From: Dehalococcoidia bacterium
Lineage (GTDB): Bacteria; Chloroflexota; Dehalococcoidia; JACQUA01
Reading direction: 5' to 3'
Assembly: GCA_030689845.1 (NCBI GenBank)
Contig: JAUYHV010000310.1
Location: forward strand, 1 to 14,088
Length of the DNA stretch: 14,088 nt
Shown here: one piece after another, positions 5,778 through 14,038 of the stretch
Layout of the letters: each line of letters starts with the position of its first letter
Numbering within the stretch: the first letter of the stretch is position 1
Notes under the pieces: generated by a model
What the model saw: only the letters and a program-made list of their open reading frames with translations
Told to the model about the DNA's origin: nothing
The model's database searches: none
Program-made: the position numbers and the translations under genes

Positions 5778-7001
5778 GTGAAAATACTTATCCTCGGCTA
5801 CGGACCTGCCGCAATAAGCGCGCTTCGGGCTATCAGCGAGCATAAAAAAAGTCAATCGAAGACCAGGGTGACCATTGTTGCTCCGGAAAATCATGCTCCT
5901 TACTCCCCGATGTTTCTCGTAGAACTGGGACTGGGCGATATCACTCGCAGGCGTCTTTCCCTGCCGACACCCTCTGATACTATTCCCTATACCGTGATAT
6001 CAGGACATAAAGTTACCGGTATCCATGCCAAAAATAAAACTGTGCTCCTGGATAATGATGAAAAACTGACATATGACAGGCTCCTCATAGCCACGGGGGC
6101 TTCAGCCGTTAAACCCCCGGTTAAGGGCATTCAGAAATCTCGAGTGCTTACCATCAACAGGTTAAGCGATACCTACCGGCTTCGCCACCACCTTGGACCC
6201 GCCTCAAATATACTGGTTGTTGGCGCAGGAGCTATCGGTATCGAATCAGCCCTGGCCTTCGCCGGCCGCGGGAAAAAAGTTACAGTTATAGAAGCTTTAA
6301 AACAAATTCTCCCCTTGATGCTGGATGGTGACATGGCTGAATATGTCCAGCGTAACATTGAAAAAAAGGGCATCTCGTTTTGCCTTGATAGCCCCGTATC
6401 TGAAATAACCGGTCAACGCAGGGCTGAAGGTGTCGTTGTTAACGAGAGGCATGTTGAAGGCGACCTGGTCATTATTAGCACAGGTTTTAGACCCAACACC
6501 GGATTTTTAAAATCCCCGGACATAGGTATTCAAAGGGGAATCCTTGTAAACGAAAGAATGGAGACAAGCTTTAAAGGCATTTACGCAGCCGGAGACGTAG
6601 TCGAAACCCGTAATCCTTTCTCTGACAGGTACGAGCTGAATTTTACATGGTACAGTGCGGTAGAGCAGGGATGGACAGCGGGATGCAATATCATGGGAAT
6701 GGATAAAAAGTGCCTGTATTCCCCCTCTTTAAATGTCATGAAGGGCCTTGATTTCACCGTGGCTTCCATAGGGCAAAAGGTCCAGGAAGGCAACTCCGAG
6801 ATTCTGGCATTCCGCAATGAAAAGGCAGGGGTACTGGAAAAAATATACCTGAATAATAATTTCATCGAGCACTACCAGGTCATCGGGGTTCCCGATAAGG
6901 TCGGGTATCTATACAACCTGATAAAAAACCGCAAGAACGTCGCCCATATCAAGAATTACCTGCTGGAAAATAAGTTCAGCCCCATTTACCTCGTCGGTTA
7001 A
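5778..7001 (+). CDS. FAD-dependent pyridine nucleotide oxidoreductase
   Basis: The 407-residue flavoprotein has an N-terminal FAD-binding GYGPAA motif (residues 7-12), an ATG motif (LLIATGA, 103-109), a central NAD(P) Rossmann motif GAGAIG (149-154) and the second FAD motif GIYAAGDV (267-274). Glu172 ends the second strand of the NAD(P) domain, favouring NADH. No redox-active cysteine is found where NADH oxidase or CoA-disulfide reductase has one, and no CxxC disulfide, so it resembles ferredoxin/rubredoxin reductases or the N-terminal part of NirB. The GTG start is two bases after the preceding stop (TAA AA GTG) with only a weak upstream GAAGG, implying translational coupling. It is the probable NAD(P)H entry or exit point for the operon. 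Confidence 0.88.
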   Translation: MKILILGYGPAAISALRAISEHKKSQSKTRVTIVAPENHAPYSPMFLVELGLGDITRRRLSLPTPSDTIPYTVISGHKVTGIHAKNKTVLLDNDEKLTYDRLLIATGASAVKPPVKGIQKSRVLTINRLSDTYRLRHHLGPASNILVVGAGAIGIESALAFAGRGKKVTVIEALKQILPLMLDGDMAEYVQRNIEKKGISFCLDSPVSEITGQRRAEGVVVNERHVEGDLVIISTGFRPNTGFLKSPDIGIQRGILVNERMETSFKGIYAAGDVVETRNPFSDRYELNFTWYSAVEQGWTAGCNIMGMDKKCLYSPSLNVMKGLDFTVASIGQKVQEGNSEILAFRNEKAGVLEKIYLNNNFIEHYQVIGVPDKVGYLYNLIKNRKNVAHIKNYLLENKFSPIYLVG

Positions 7002-7221
7002 ACCCAACCCGTTCTCCTTATCCTGCGGCGGAGTACTCTTTCTCACAAATATTTCGGGTAACTATCATCGCAGGAGTCCCAGGCACAATTAGATTACAGC
7101 CCAAAGGGGAGTCCACCAGAGCGGCCAGGGGTTGATATTGGTTGAGCCAGTCAGGTCATGGGATGTGAAAATAAATTTATCAGAGGTAAACTTTTCAAGG
7201 TCCAGGCCCGAATCGGGACTA
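7002..7221. other. Intergenic region between convergent genes; weak hairpin only
   Basis: No coding signal or strong terminator is visible in this 220-base gap between the end of the plus-strand operon and the end of the minus-strand ABC exporter gene. A short palindrome, CCCGAATCGGG (7207-7217), flanked by GTCC and GGAC, lies next to the exporter stop and might help end transcription, but neither strand has the expected T run. Confidence 0.3.
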
Positions 7222-10200
7222 TCATTTACTTTTCGCGGCGACGGGTAGATAGGTCATCTCGTAAAGCCTGGCATAAAGGCCGCCCAGAGCCAGGAGTTCG
7301 TCATGACGCCCTCTTTCAACAATGCGCCCCTTGTCCAGTACGACAATACAATCGGCATTGCGCACCGTCGAAAGGCGGTGGGCGATTATGATAGAGGTCC
7401 TCCCCTTCAACAGGCGTTTCAGAGCTTGCTGGAGGACATTTTCACTGTAAGAGTCCACGTTGGCGGTTGCTTCGTCCAGCAGGAGAATCGCCGGGTTGGC
7501 CAGTAAGGCGCGGGCAAAGCTTAAAAGCTGGCGCTGCCCCATGCTAAAATTTTGTCCCCGTTCCTGTAGGGCCGAATCGAAGCCATTTTCCAATTTCATG
7601 ATAAATTCATAGGCGCCGATATTTTTTGCGGCGGCTTCAACTTCTTCATCCGTGGCTCCCGGATTTCCATAACAGATATTTTCACGTATAGTACCTGAAA
7701 ACAGGAACGGGTCCTGCAGCACCATGCCCAATTGCCTCCGGTAGGAAGTTAAATCCAGGTTCCTCACATCGTATCCATCCACAAGCAATCTTCCCCCGGT
7801 AATATCATAGAAACGTGCCAGAAGGCTTACCATGGTACTCTTGCCGGCCCCCGTCGGTCCGACCAGCGCAACAGTACTCCCTGCCGGGATATGCAGGTTA
7901 ATGTCCCTGAGGACTTCTTGCCCCGCCTCGTAGCTGAAATAGACACCTTCAAAGCTTACGTCTCCTTTCAAGCGGGGCAGCACGATGCTTTCCGGACCTG
8001 TTTCAATTTCTGGCTCGGTGTCAAGGAGTTCGAAAATTCTTGAACCCGAGGCTACTGCTCTCTGGAGCTGGGTGTAGTGCATCGCCAGTGTCCTGATGGG
8101 GTCAAAGAAACGCTGAATGTAAAGAGCGAAGGCAACGAGGGTTCCTACCAGCAGCGCACCGCTCAAAACATGCAAGCCGCCGTAAAAAATAATCAGCGAC
8201 GTAGCCAGGGCCGCCAGCAACTCCACAACAGGTGTCATGGTTGACGACAGTCGTCCGGCCCTGAGATTTGCCTCGAAATGGGCCCGGTTAACCTCCTCAA
8301 AATGCCGTAGGTTTACCTCTTCCCGGGAAAGGCTCTGTATCACCCGGACCCCGGAAATATTTTCCTGCAGGGCAGTATTGACGGTAGCTATAGCGCTGCG
8401 TACCCTAATAAAACTTATCCTCGCTTTTTTTTGCCAAAGCATTACAAAGGTAAACAGCACAGGTATTACGGAAAGTGTAACCAGGGCAAGGTTGGGGTCC
8501 ATGGCAAACATTGCTATCATTATTGCGATGAGGCTGACGATCTCCCCGGCCACCCAGAAGGCCCCGGAGTCAAGAAACTCACCGAGCTGCTCCACGTCAT
8601 TCTGCACCCGGGACATAATGCGGCCCACTTCATTACGGTCAAAGAACCTGACGGAAAGCCTCTGTAAGTGATTAAAAACCTGGACTCGCAGGTTGAGCAG
8701 CACTCCCTGCCCGACAGAGGCTTCTGCCCTTATCTGTACGTAATAGGCTACCAGGTTAAGAACCGCGTTCCCTAAAAAAAGCAGGACAATCAGGTTGAGG
8801 CCCGCAAGGTTCCCGGAAACGATGTATTTGTCGATAGCAGTGCCCGCAAGGTAAGGATTTATTACGATGGTAAAGGTGTAAACCAGCGTAGCGGCAATAG
8901 TCAGCGGGACGGCTACGCGGTAAGGGGTAAAGTACCGAAACATGCGCCCGACGATGCGCAAGTCGAAGGGTTTGCCGAAGACAATTTCATCGGAAACCGT
9001 GGAAATGTTTTCCCTAAGACGTCCGACCGGTTCGGAACCATGTTCACCGATGTCCGTACCGGTTATAGCAGCCGGTTCCGGGACATCCAGTGCAGAGGGT
9101 AATTCCCGCCATCCTTCCTGGAACTGAAACTGCAGCCCGTATAGCCGGGCATAAATCCCGTTAAGTGCAACCAGTTCCCGGTGTGTACCCCGCTCAACAA
9201 TGCTTCCGTCCTTGAGGACAAGGATAAGGTCCGCCATGTGGAAAGAGCGCAGGCGCTGGGCAATGATAAAGACGGTCCGGCCTTGAACCAGTTCCGCCAT
9301 TGCCTCCTGGACATGGTACTCCGTCTCTGTATCCATGCTGGAGGTAGAATCATCCATAATGATAATCCTGGGATTAAGCAGCATGGAACGGGCTATAGCC
9401 ATCCTCTGCTTTTGCCCCCCGGAAAGGGTTATTCCCCTCTCGCCGACCCACGTATCGTACCCTTCCGGCAGCCCCATGGTAAACTCATGGAGATGGGCCA
9501 CCCTGGCCGCCGCTTCCACCTCTTCCATAGTGGCATCAGGGAGTCCGTAACTTATATTGTCCCGGATTGTTGCTGAAAAAAGAAATACATCCTGGTGGAT
9601 AATCCCGACATGGCTGCGCAAAGACTCCAGGGTAAAGTCCCGGACATCGATGCCGTCAATAGTTATACGACCGGCGCTGACATCGTAAAACCGGGGTATG
9701 AGACTGGCGACGGTGGATTTACCGCTGCCACTGGCACCCACCAGGGCAACTACCTGTCCTGGTTTAGCCTCAAAGTTGATGTCCTTAAGCACACCGGCGT
9801 GGGACTCGTAATTGAAGGAGACGTGTTCAAAACGAACGTTTCCCCAGACTTCGGCTGGGCTTGAAGCTCCCGGCCTATCCCCCACCGGCGACACTTCGTC
9901 CAGTATCTCGAAGATACGCTGCCCTGAAGACATGGCTCTTGAAAACAGTATGGTAAGCCATCCTATCATTCGCACGGGCATATTCAGCATCACCAGGTAC
10001 AGTAAAAACTGGGCGAGTTCACCCTGGGTGAGCGCCCCCGCAACTACCTGCCTGCCTCCGTACCACAGGATTACTCCCATAGCGAAGAGCAGGGCAAAGC
10101 TCATGACCGGACTGTTTGTTGCCAGGAGATTATTGGACTCAATCTCCTGGGTATAGATAAGTTCTGCCTGGCGGCGGAATTTCAAGCTTTCCCGGTCCTC

Positions 10201-10839
10201 CCGGGCAAAAGCCCGTACCACCCTTGCCCCGGTAAGGTTCTCCTGGACAATGCTGCCGAGGACTCCGATATTCTGCCGTATCTTCATCCACAGACCCCGC
10301 AGTTTCCGGCTTATGGTTACGGTGCGATAAGAGATGAAAGGAAGAACACTGAGGCTGAGTGTGGCAAGTTTCCAATCGAGGGTGAACAGCACAATGGAAA
10401 CAACGATGAGGAGTACTAAAAAATATACGCCCCGGAGAAGGGCGAAACCGACGAACATGCGTATTCCCTCGACATCAGCCGTAGCCCTGGACATCAACTG
10501 GCCGGTCTGGGAACGGTCGTAAAAGGCGTAACTGAGCCTCTGCAGGCGGTCGTATATCTGGTTTCGGAGGTCGTATGCTACTTTATGAGAAAGGAACTCC
10601 GCCAGGTAGTTCTGGAAATAAGAAAGCACGCTCCGCAGCAACCCCGCCACGGCTATCGCCAGCGCGGTGTATAAAATGGCCTCCCGTTGACCCGAGTTCA
10701 GGGCCAAATCGACGGCCCGGCCTGTCAGACGCGGTATGACCATGGCAAGTCCTGCCCCGGCAAAGAGACAAACATATGCGATGACCGCCCTGGGCCAGTA
10801 TTTGAGGAAAAGCGCTGTAATACGTAGAAAGATTTTCAA
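7222..10839 (-). CDS. Single-chain asymmetric ABC exporter (TMD-NBD-TMD-NBD)
   Basis: At 1205 residues this is twice a normal bacterial half-exporter. Order: membrane domain 1 (about 10-310), NBD1 (about 335-570), linker (570-620), membrane domain 2 (about 625-935), NBD2 (about 960-1195). NBD1 has Walker A GASGSGKST (368-376), Q416, signature LSGGQ (472-476), but Asp497 instead of the catalytic Glu and Gln528 instead of the H-loop His. NBD2 has Walker A GPTGAGKST (994-1002), Q1042, Glu1123 and His1154, but signature FSMGQ (1098-1102). Thus one complete ATP site (NBD2 Walker with NBD1 LSGGQ) and one degenerate site exist, as in the two-protein exporters TM287/288 and BmrCD. It likely exports drugs or lipids; the substrate is not predictable. 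The start is TTG, with TAG two codons upstream and no Shine-Dalgarno. Confidence 0.93.
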   Translation of the reverse strand: MKIFLRITALFLKYWPRAVIAYVCLFAGAGLAMVIPRLTGRAVDLALNSGQREAILYTALAIAVAGLLRSVLSYFQNYLAEFLSHKVAYDLRNQIYDRLQRLSYAFYDRSQTGQLMSRATADVEGIRMFVGFALLRGVYFLVLLIVVSIVLFTLDWKLATLSLSVLPFISYRTVTISRKLRGLWMKIRQNIGVLGSIVQENLTGARVVRAFAREDRESLKFRRQAELIYTQEIESNNLLATNSPVMSFALLFAMGVILWYGGRQVVAGALTQGELAQFLLYLVMLNMPVRMIGWLTILFSRAMSSGQRIFEILDEVSPVGDRPGASSPAEVWGNVRFEHVSFNYESHAGVLKDINFEAKPGQVVALVGASGSGKSTVASLIPRFYDVSAGRITIDGIDVRDFTLESLRSHVGIIHQDVFLFSATIRDNISYGLPDATMEEVEAAARVAHLHEFTMGLPEGYDTWVGERGITLSGGQKQRMAIARSMLLNPRIIIMDDSTSSMDTETEYHVQEAMAELVQGRTVFIIAQRLRSFHMADLILVLKDGSIVERGTHRELVALNGIYARLYGLQFQFQEGWRELPSALDVPEPAAITGTDIGEHGSEPVGRLRENISTVSDEIVFGKPFDLRIVGRMFRYFTPYRVAVPLTIAATLVYTFTIVINPYLAGTAIDKYIVSGNLAGLNLIVLLFLGNAVLNLVAYYVQIRAEASVGQGVLLNLRVQVFNHLQRLSVRFFDRNEVGRIMSRVQNDVEQLGEFLDSGAFWVAGEIVSLIAIMIAMFAMDPNLALVTLSVIPVLFTFVMLWQKKARISFIRVRSAIATVNTALQENISGVRVIQSLSREEVNLRHFEEVNRAHFEANLRAGRLSSTMTPVVELLAALATSLIIFYGGLHVLSGALLVGTLVAFALYIQRFFDPIRTLAMHYTQLQRAVASGSRIFELLDTEPEIETGPESIVLPRLKGDVSFEGVYFSYEAGQEVLRDINLHIPAGSTVALVGPTGAGKSTMVSLLARFYDITGGRLLVDGYDVRNLDLTSYRRQLGMVLQDPFLFSGTIRENICYGNPGATDEEVEAAAKNIGAYEFIMKLENGFDSALQERGQNFSMGQRQLLSFARALLANPAILLLDEATANVDSYSENVLQQALKRLLKGRTSIIIAHRLSTVRNADCIVVLDKGRIVERGRHDELLALGGLYARLYEMTYLPVAAKSK

Positions 10840-10872
10840 TATCTATAATTTTATAACATCCCGACGAATCAG

Positions 10873-10890
10873 GCTAATATCCGAATTAGC
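10873..10890. promoter_or_regulatory. Inverted repeat upstream of the ABC exporter; possible operator
   Basis: GCTAAT at 10873-10878 and ATTAGC at 10885-10890 form a 6-bp inverted repeat with a 6-base spacer, 34 bases before the exporter start. On the minus strand a TATAAA hexamer follows (about 10850-10855) and the repeat overlaps the position of its -35 element, the usual place for a repressor site. There is no T run, so it is not a terminator. No regulator gene is adjacent in the window. Confidence 0.35.
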
Positions 10891-10983
10891 GACGACCCCC
10901 CATCAGCAATAGACCCCTCTTATAGTTTACCCTTCGGAGTAGATACAATCCCGAAAAGATTAATCGGTAATGTTGTTAGACCC

Positions 10984-12069
10984 TCAGATAAGGCCGGCCA
11001 GTTCATCGGCTTTCATCCCCCGGGTTATTTCGGCGAAACGGCGAAACCACTCATTAAAAGTGCCGAAGTCTTCCCTGGCAGAAAAGAAGGAGAAGGGAAC
11101 CTCGCCCAGCGTAGCAGACACCATGTCCTGGTAGCGGGAAAGCCTTTCCTCGCTTACATCGTTATCCCTGACTGCCTCCGCGGCGACGGTCCCGGCGAAT
11201 TTGCCCTGTATCATTCCGTGGATGTTCCCTGCTCCTCCCGAGGCATCCCCTGCAAAGATAATATTGTTCCTGACTACCTTCTCGAAATACTTTCCGTATT
11301 TCCCCGAAAGCGCCCTTCCGAACCCGTTCGCCTCCACCGTTTGGGCCTTCTTTAATTTTCTTGAGAGAGCGTTATCTTCTCTCCCCTGAAGTTCCAGGAA
11401 TCCCTTATATGAGTCAGCGGTGAAATAGCTTTCACCGTCCCGGTGGGCGAAAAAGCACTTGTAATTTAAGGCAGGATCAGGTGAAAGAAAATGTTCGATT
11501 ACCCCGCCTGAAACATCGGCATTCGCCAGAAGATAGCTAATGCCTGGCTTCGCCTGACTGCGCTGGCAAAGTCCTTCCTCTGAAGCAAACCCGCCTGCGG
11601 TAGACCTTATGCCGTCGGCGCATATTATTACCCTGGCGGTAACCCGGGGGACGGCTTCCGAGTTTGTCTCCACTTCAGTAACCCTGCCCCCCGACCTGAC
11701 CAGTTTCCTGACTCCTGTCCTGACATAAAGAGATACCCCGGCCTTTACAGCCAGGGCGGCTATTTCCCTATCGAAAATATCCCTGGGAACGAGGTAACCC
11801 CCCAGGGTGCTCTTCTCAATTGTTTCCCCGGATTCCGCACGGCATACCCTGTATTCTTTTACCCGGGACCACGGCACTCTCCCGTCAAGGGCATCGATAA
11901 CGGAATCGGTAAATTCCGACTCCATCAGCCAACCCGGGTCATGTCTCGGCCGGCCGATTACCCCGTGCTCTTCTAAAACAGCTACGGTGCATCCTTTTGC
12001 GGCGGCTGTTAAAGCAGCATAACAGCCTGCGGGACCTCCGCCTATTACAATAACATCAAAATCTGTCAA
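10984..12069 (-). CDS. Geranylgeranyl reductase-family FAD-dependent oxidoreductase
   Basis: The 361-residue flavoprotein begins MTDFDVIVIGGGPAGCYAAL, an FAD-binding Rossmann motif (GGGPAG 10-15) with Glu33 at the end of the second strand. A CADGIRST motif (150-157) and GDASGGAGNIHGMIQGKFAG (274-293) are the DG and FAD ribityl-phosphate regions of the p-hydroxybenzoate hydroxylase/geranylgeranyl reductase superfamily. Members reduce isoprenoid double bonds or oxidise quinones (FixC-like). The GRPRHDPGWL segment (39-48) replaces the usual Cys-containing motif after the first strand, so the substrate may differ. The TTG start has AAAGGAG 6 bases upstream. The gene follows arfB by 26 bases and is probably cotranscribed with it; the ABC exporter lies 144 bases downstream. 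Confidence 0.82.
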   Translation of the reverse strand: MTDFDVIVIGGGPAGCYAALTAAAKGCTVAVLEEHGVIGRPRHDPGWLMESEFTDSVIDALDGRVPWSRVKEYRVCRAESGETIEKSTLGGYLVPRDIFDREIAALAVKAGVSLYVRTGVRKLVRSGGRVTEVETNSEAVPRVTARVIICADGIRSTAGGFASEEGLCQRSQAKPGISYLLANADVSGGVIEHFLSPDPALNYKCFFAHRDGESYFTADSYKGFLELQGREDNALSRKLKKAQTVEANGFGRALSGKYGKYFEKVVRNNIIFAGDASGGAGNIHGMIQGKFAGTVAAEAVRDNDVSEERLSRYQDMVSATLGEVPFSFFSAREDFGTFNEWFRRFAEITRGMKADELAGLI

Positions 12070-12095
12070 AGCCCTCTCCTTTCTTTCAAAAGCCT

Positions 12096-12524
12096 TTAAA
12101 GATCAGCAGGTCCAGGTAACGGGCCGCGAAAACGTTTTGTATCGCCGCGGCGCTTTTTACTCTCCAGCCGGCGTTCCCTGGAAGCCAGCGTCGGTCTCGT
12201 TTTCCGCCGTATCCGGGGCTTCTCTGCTGCTTTTCGAATCAGTTCCACAAGACGTTCAACGGCGTCCAGGCGGTTTGCCCCCTGGGTACGGTACCTCCGG
12301 GCCTCGATAATGAGTATGCCTTCCACTGTAATCCTCTTTTTACCCAGCGAAAAAAGGCGCCGCCGCACCTCCTCGGGAAGGGAAGGGGAGTTGGCCACGT
12401 CAAAGCGAAGCTGTACAGCAGTAGCAACCTTATTTACATTCTGCCCCCCCGGCCCCGTGGACCGTATGAATTCCTGCTGTATTTCCTTTTCATCGATGGT
12501 TATAGAGGGGGTTATGTTAATCAT
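12096..12524 (-). CDS. arfB: Alternative ribosome-rescue factor ArfB (YaeJ-like peptidyl-tRNA hydrolase)
   Basis: The 142-residue protein has the release-factor domain-3 motif STGPGGQNVNK (Gly26-Gly27-Gln28), the catalytic GGQ that hydrolyses peptidyl-tRNA, but no codon-recognition domains. The C-terminal tail is highly basic (ESKKRRGDTKRFRG), matching the ArfB tail that enters the empty mRNA channel of stalled ribosomes. This size and architecture are those of E. coli YaeJ/ArfB (about 140 residues) rather than full release factors. The ATG at 12524 has no clear Shine-Dalgarno. It is followed after 26 bases by the flavoprotein gene, suggesting one transcript, though no functional link is evident. 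Confidence 0.93.
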   Translation of the reverse strand: MINITPSITIDEKEIQQEFIRSTGPGGQNVNKVATAVQLRFDVANSPSLPEEVRRRLFSLGKKRITVEGILIIEARRYRTQGANRLDAVERLVELIRKAAEKPRIRRKTRPTLASRERRLESKKRRGDTKRFRGPLPGPADL

Positions 12525-12588
12525 ACGCTTTAGCTTACATTAGAAAACCGGCTTATGCAATCCAAAACCGCTCCGAACCTGTCACCTA

Positions 12589-12879
12589 CTAAACTTCTAC
12601 CTGCACTCCCTTGCTTCGCTCGAATGCCACGTGCCCTTTAATCCGTTTGGCTGCCGGCTTGGGATCGGGATAAGACCAGGCAGCATTATTGTTGACCTTG
12701 TCCCCGATTATGATATCAAAGTATTCAGCATGACCTTTCCACGCGCATTCATAGGCAAACTCGTTATCATGCAGATACCCTTTTTTTAATGATTCCGCTG
12801 GAAAATAGACATTCCCTTCCACCATCTCATATTTGTTGCTTTCAGCTAATATGACACCGTTCCAGATTGCTTTAGCCAT
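12589..12879 (-). CDS. DUF427 domain protein
   Basis: The 96-residue protein matches the small single-domain DUF427 family: W-N-G at the N-terminus, VYFPAESL, the conserved C-x-W-K-G-x-A-x-Y-F block (Cys45 to about Phe54), AAWSYPDPKPAA (66-77) and the ending IKGHVAF. The biochemical role of the family is not established. AGGAGG eight bases upstream supports the ATG at 12879. It reads in the same direction as arfB with a 64-base gap that shows no terminator, so it may share a transcript. Confidence 0.9.
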   Translation of the reverse strand: MAKAIWNGVILAESNKYEMVEGNVYFPAESLKKGYLHDNEFAYECAWKGHAEYFDIIIGDKVNNNAAWSYPDPKPAAKRIKGHVAFERSKGVQVEV

Positions 12880-12986
12880 TCATGAATCCTCCTGCTCCAT
12901 GTTTAGATTTTATGTCTTTTTATTAGTACGCGGCAATTGTTGGTTACACGATTATGAACATTTTCATATAAAAATTCACAAATGTT

Positions 12987-12999
12987 AAACTGGGCGGTA
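12987..12999. repeat. att-like copy of tRNA-Val 3' end
   Basis: AAACTGGGCGGTA is identical to 14026-14038, which spans the discriminator base and last eight bases of the tRNA-Val gene plus four bases beyond. The two copies flank an AT-rich orphan gene, as left and right attachment sites of an integrated element would. No integrase is present, so the relationship is inferred. Confidence 0.45.
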
Positions 13000-13091
13000 C
13001 TGTTCAATAGACAGAACCAGAACCTTTGAATTAGCTTTCAGCTTGTGACCAATGGACAAGTTCAAATCCTTGTGCAGCCGGTTGTTATGGC

Positions 13092-13907
13092 TTAATATCG
13101 TAATTTAAAACACCTGGGTACTTTGAATTTCCTCATATATGGCTTTCTACCAACCTCATTCATCAATTCCCAATAGCAGGCTTTAGCAAATTCACTTTGT
13201 ATCTCTTTTGGATAGGTGTAGTGGTATTTAGGTGGCGACCCACCTTCCCATACAATACTTTTATTGAATTCAGGTTGCAGGTAGTCGTAAATCCCCCACC
13301 TTATGTTATTTAGAAATTCGGCAATAGTACTGCTATGGTAGTTTAGAATATCCTCATGAAAGCGCTCGTAAAATTCAGCTAAGGCTAATAGAGCTTCGTT
13401 AATATCGACAGTTATGCCGCTTTTTGACAAAATTCCTTTCAAGTCTTTAGCTACGCCTATAGCTCTGAGATAGTTATGTTTTGATATGTTACCAGTCATC
13501 TTTAAGAAATCAAGTCTTTTAATTTTCAGTCTTGTATCCTTATCAATTGATTGCAACCATACATCAACCTCGACCTCCTGCTCGACCCAGTCTTTGAACT
13601 CTTGCGTAGCGACCTTTAAATTATGTACTGAATTATTCTCATCAAAGTACGGGTTATTTACTATCTCCCTTAAACCTCCAAGGTAAGAAGTTGGTTTAAT
13701 AGGGCCTTTCTGGTCAGTACAGGACAAAAAATCTACGAGGATAATATTAAAAAACATTTGATGTGTAGATGATTCAAAGAGTATATTCGAGTCTGGGTCA
13801 TTCCCTAACAAAGACATCAGTTCGAAATTAACCATTGAGTCAATTAACTCTTTGACTGCCTTTAAAATAATAACTTCTTGTTCAATACCCGAAGATTTGA
13901 TTGCCAT
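13092..13907 (-). CDS. Uncharacterised protein, AT-rich orphan beside tRNA-Val
   Basis: The protein is 271 residues from the ATG at 13907, preceded by GAGGAG; the frame can extend 17 codons to a GTG at 13958, but that start has no ribosome binding site. It is mainly helical, soluble, without signal peptide or membrane segment. A segment reading KMTGNISKHNYLRAIGVAKD (about residue 160) has an N-x-x-K-H-N core followed by a helix, vaguely like the conserved polar patch of HEPN-type proteins of defence systems, but the standard R-x4-6-H motif is not seen. The C-terminus is basic (GRKPYMRKFKVPRCFKLRY). Base composition is clearly more AT-rich than the genes to its left, and it lies between a tRNA gene and a copy of its 3' end, which suggests horizontal arrival. 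I do not recognise the family. Confidence 0.7.
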   Translation of the reverse strand: MAIKSSGIEQEVIILKAVKELIDSMVNFELMSLLGNDPDSNILFESSTHQMFFNIILVDFLSCTDQKGPIKPTSYLGGLREIVNNPYFDENNSVHNLKVATQEFKDWVEQEVEVDVWLQSIDKDTRLKIKRLDFLKMTGNISKHNYLRAIGVAKDLKGILSKSGITVDINEALLALAEFYERFHEDILNYHSSTIAEFLNNIRWGIYDYLQPEFNKSIVWEGGSPPKYHYTYPKEIQSEFAKACYWELMNEVGRKPYMRKFKVPRCFKLRY

Positions 13908-14025
13908 AACCCCTTGGTTCTCCTCAAACAATCGGTGGTGCCATTTACACCTAACCACTCAACTTAGAAATACCTTGCGAACATTTGGCACATTCATAGC
14001 ACCTTTGTAGAGCAAAAGTAGCACA

Positions 14026-14038
14026 AAACTGGGCGGTA
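14026..14038. repeat. att-like 13-bp repeat at tRNA-Val 3' end
   Basis: Partner of 12987-12999; it covers the last bases of the tRNA acceptor stem, the discriminator and four flanking bases. Confidence 0.45.

Noticed and set aside
7207..7217. CCCGAATCGGG hairpin as rho-independent terminator
   Set aside because: The stem is only 4-5 bp and neither strand has a following T tract.
13056..13073. Inverted repeat ACAAG-TTCAAATC-CTTGT resembling a tRNA T arm
   Set aside because: The loop has 8 rather than 7 bases, the flanks do not fold into a tRNA, and no T run supports a terminator.
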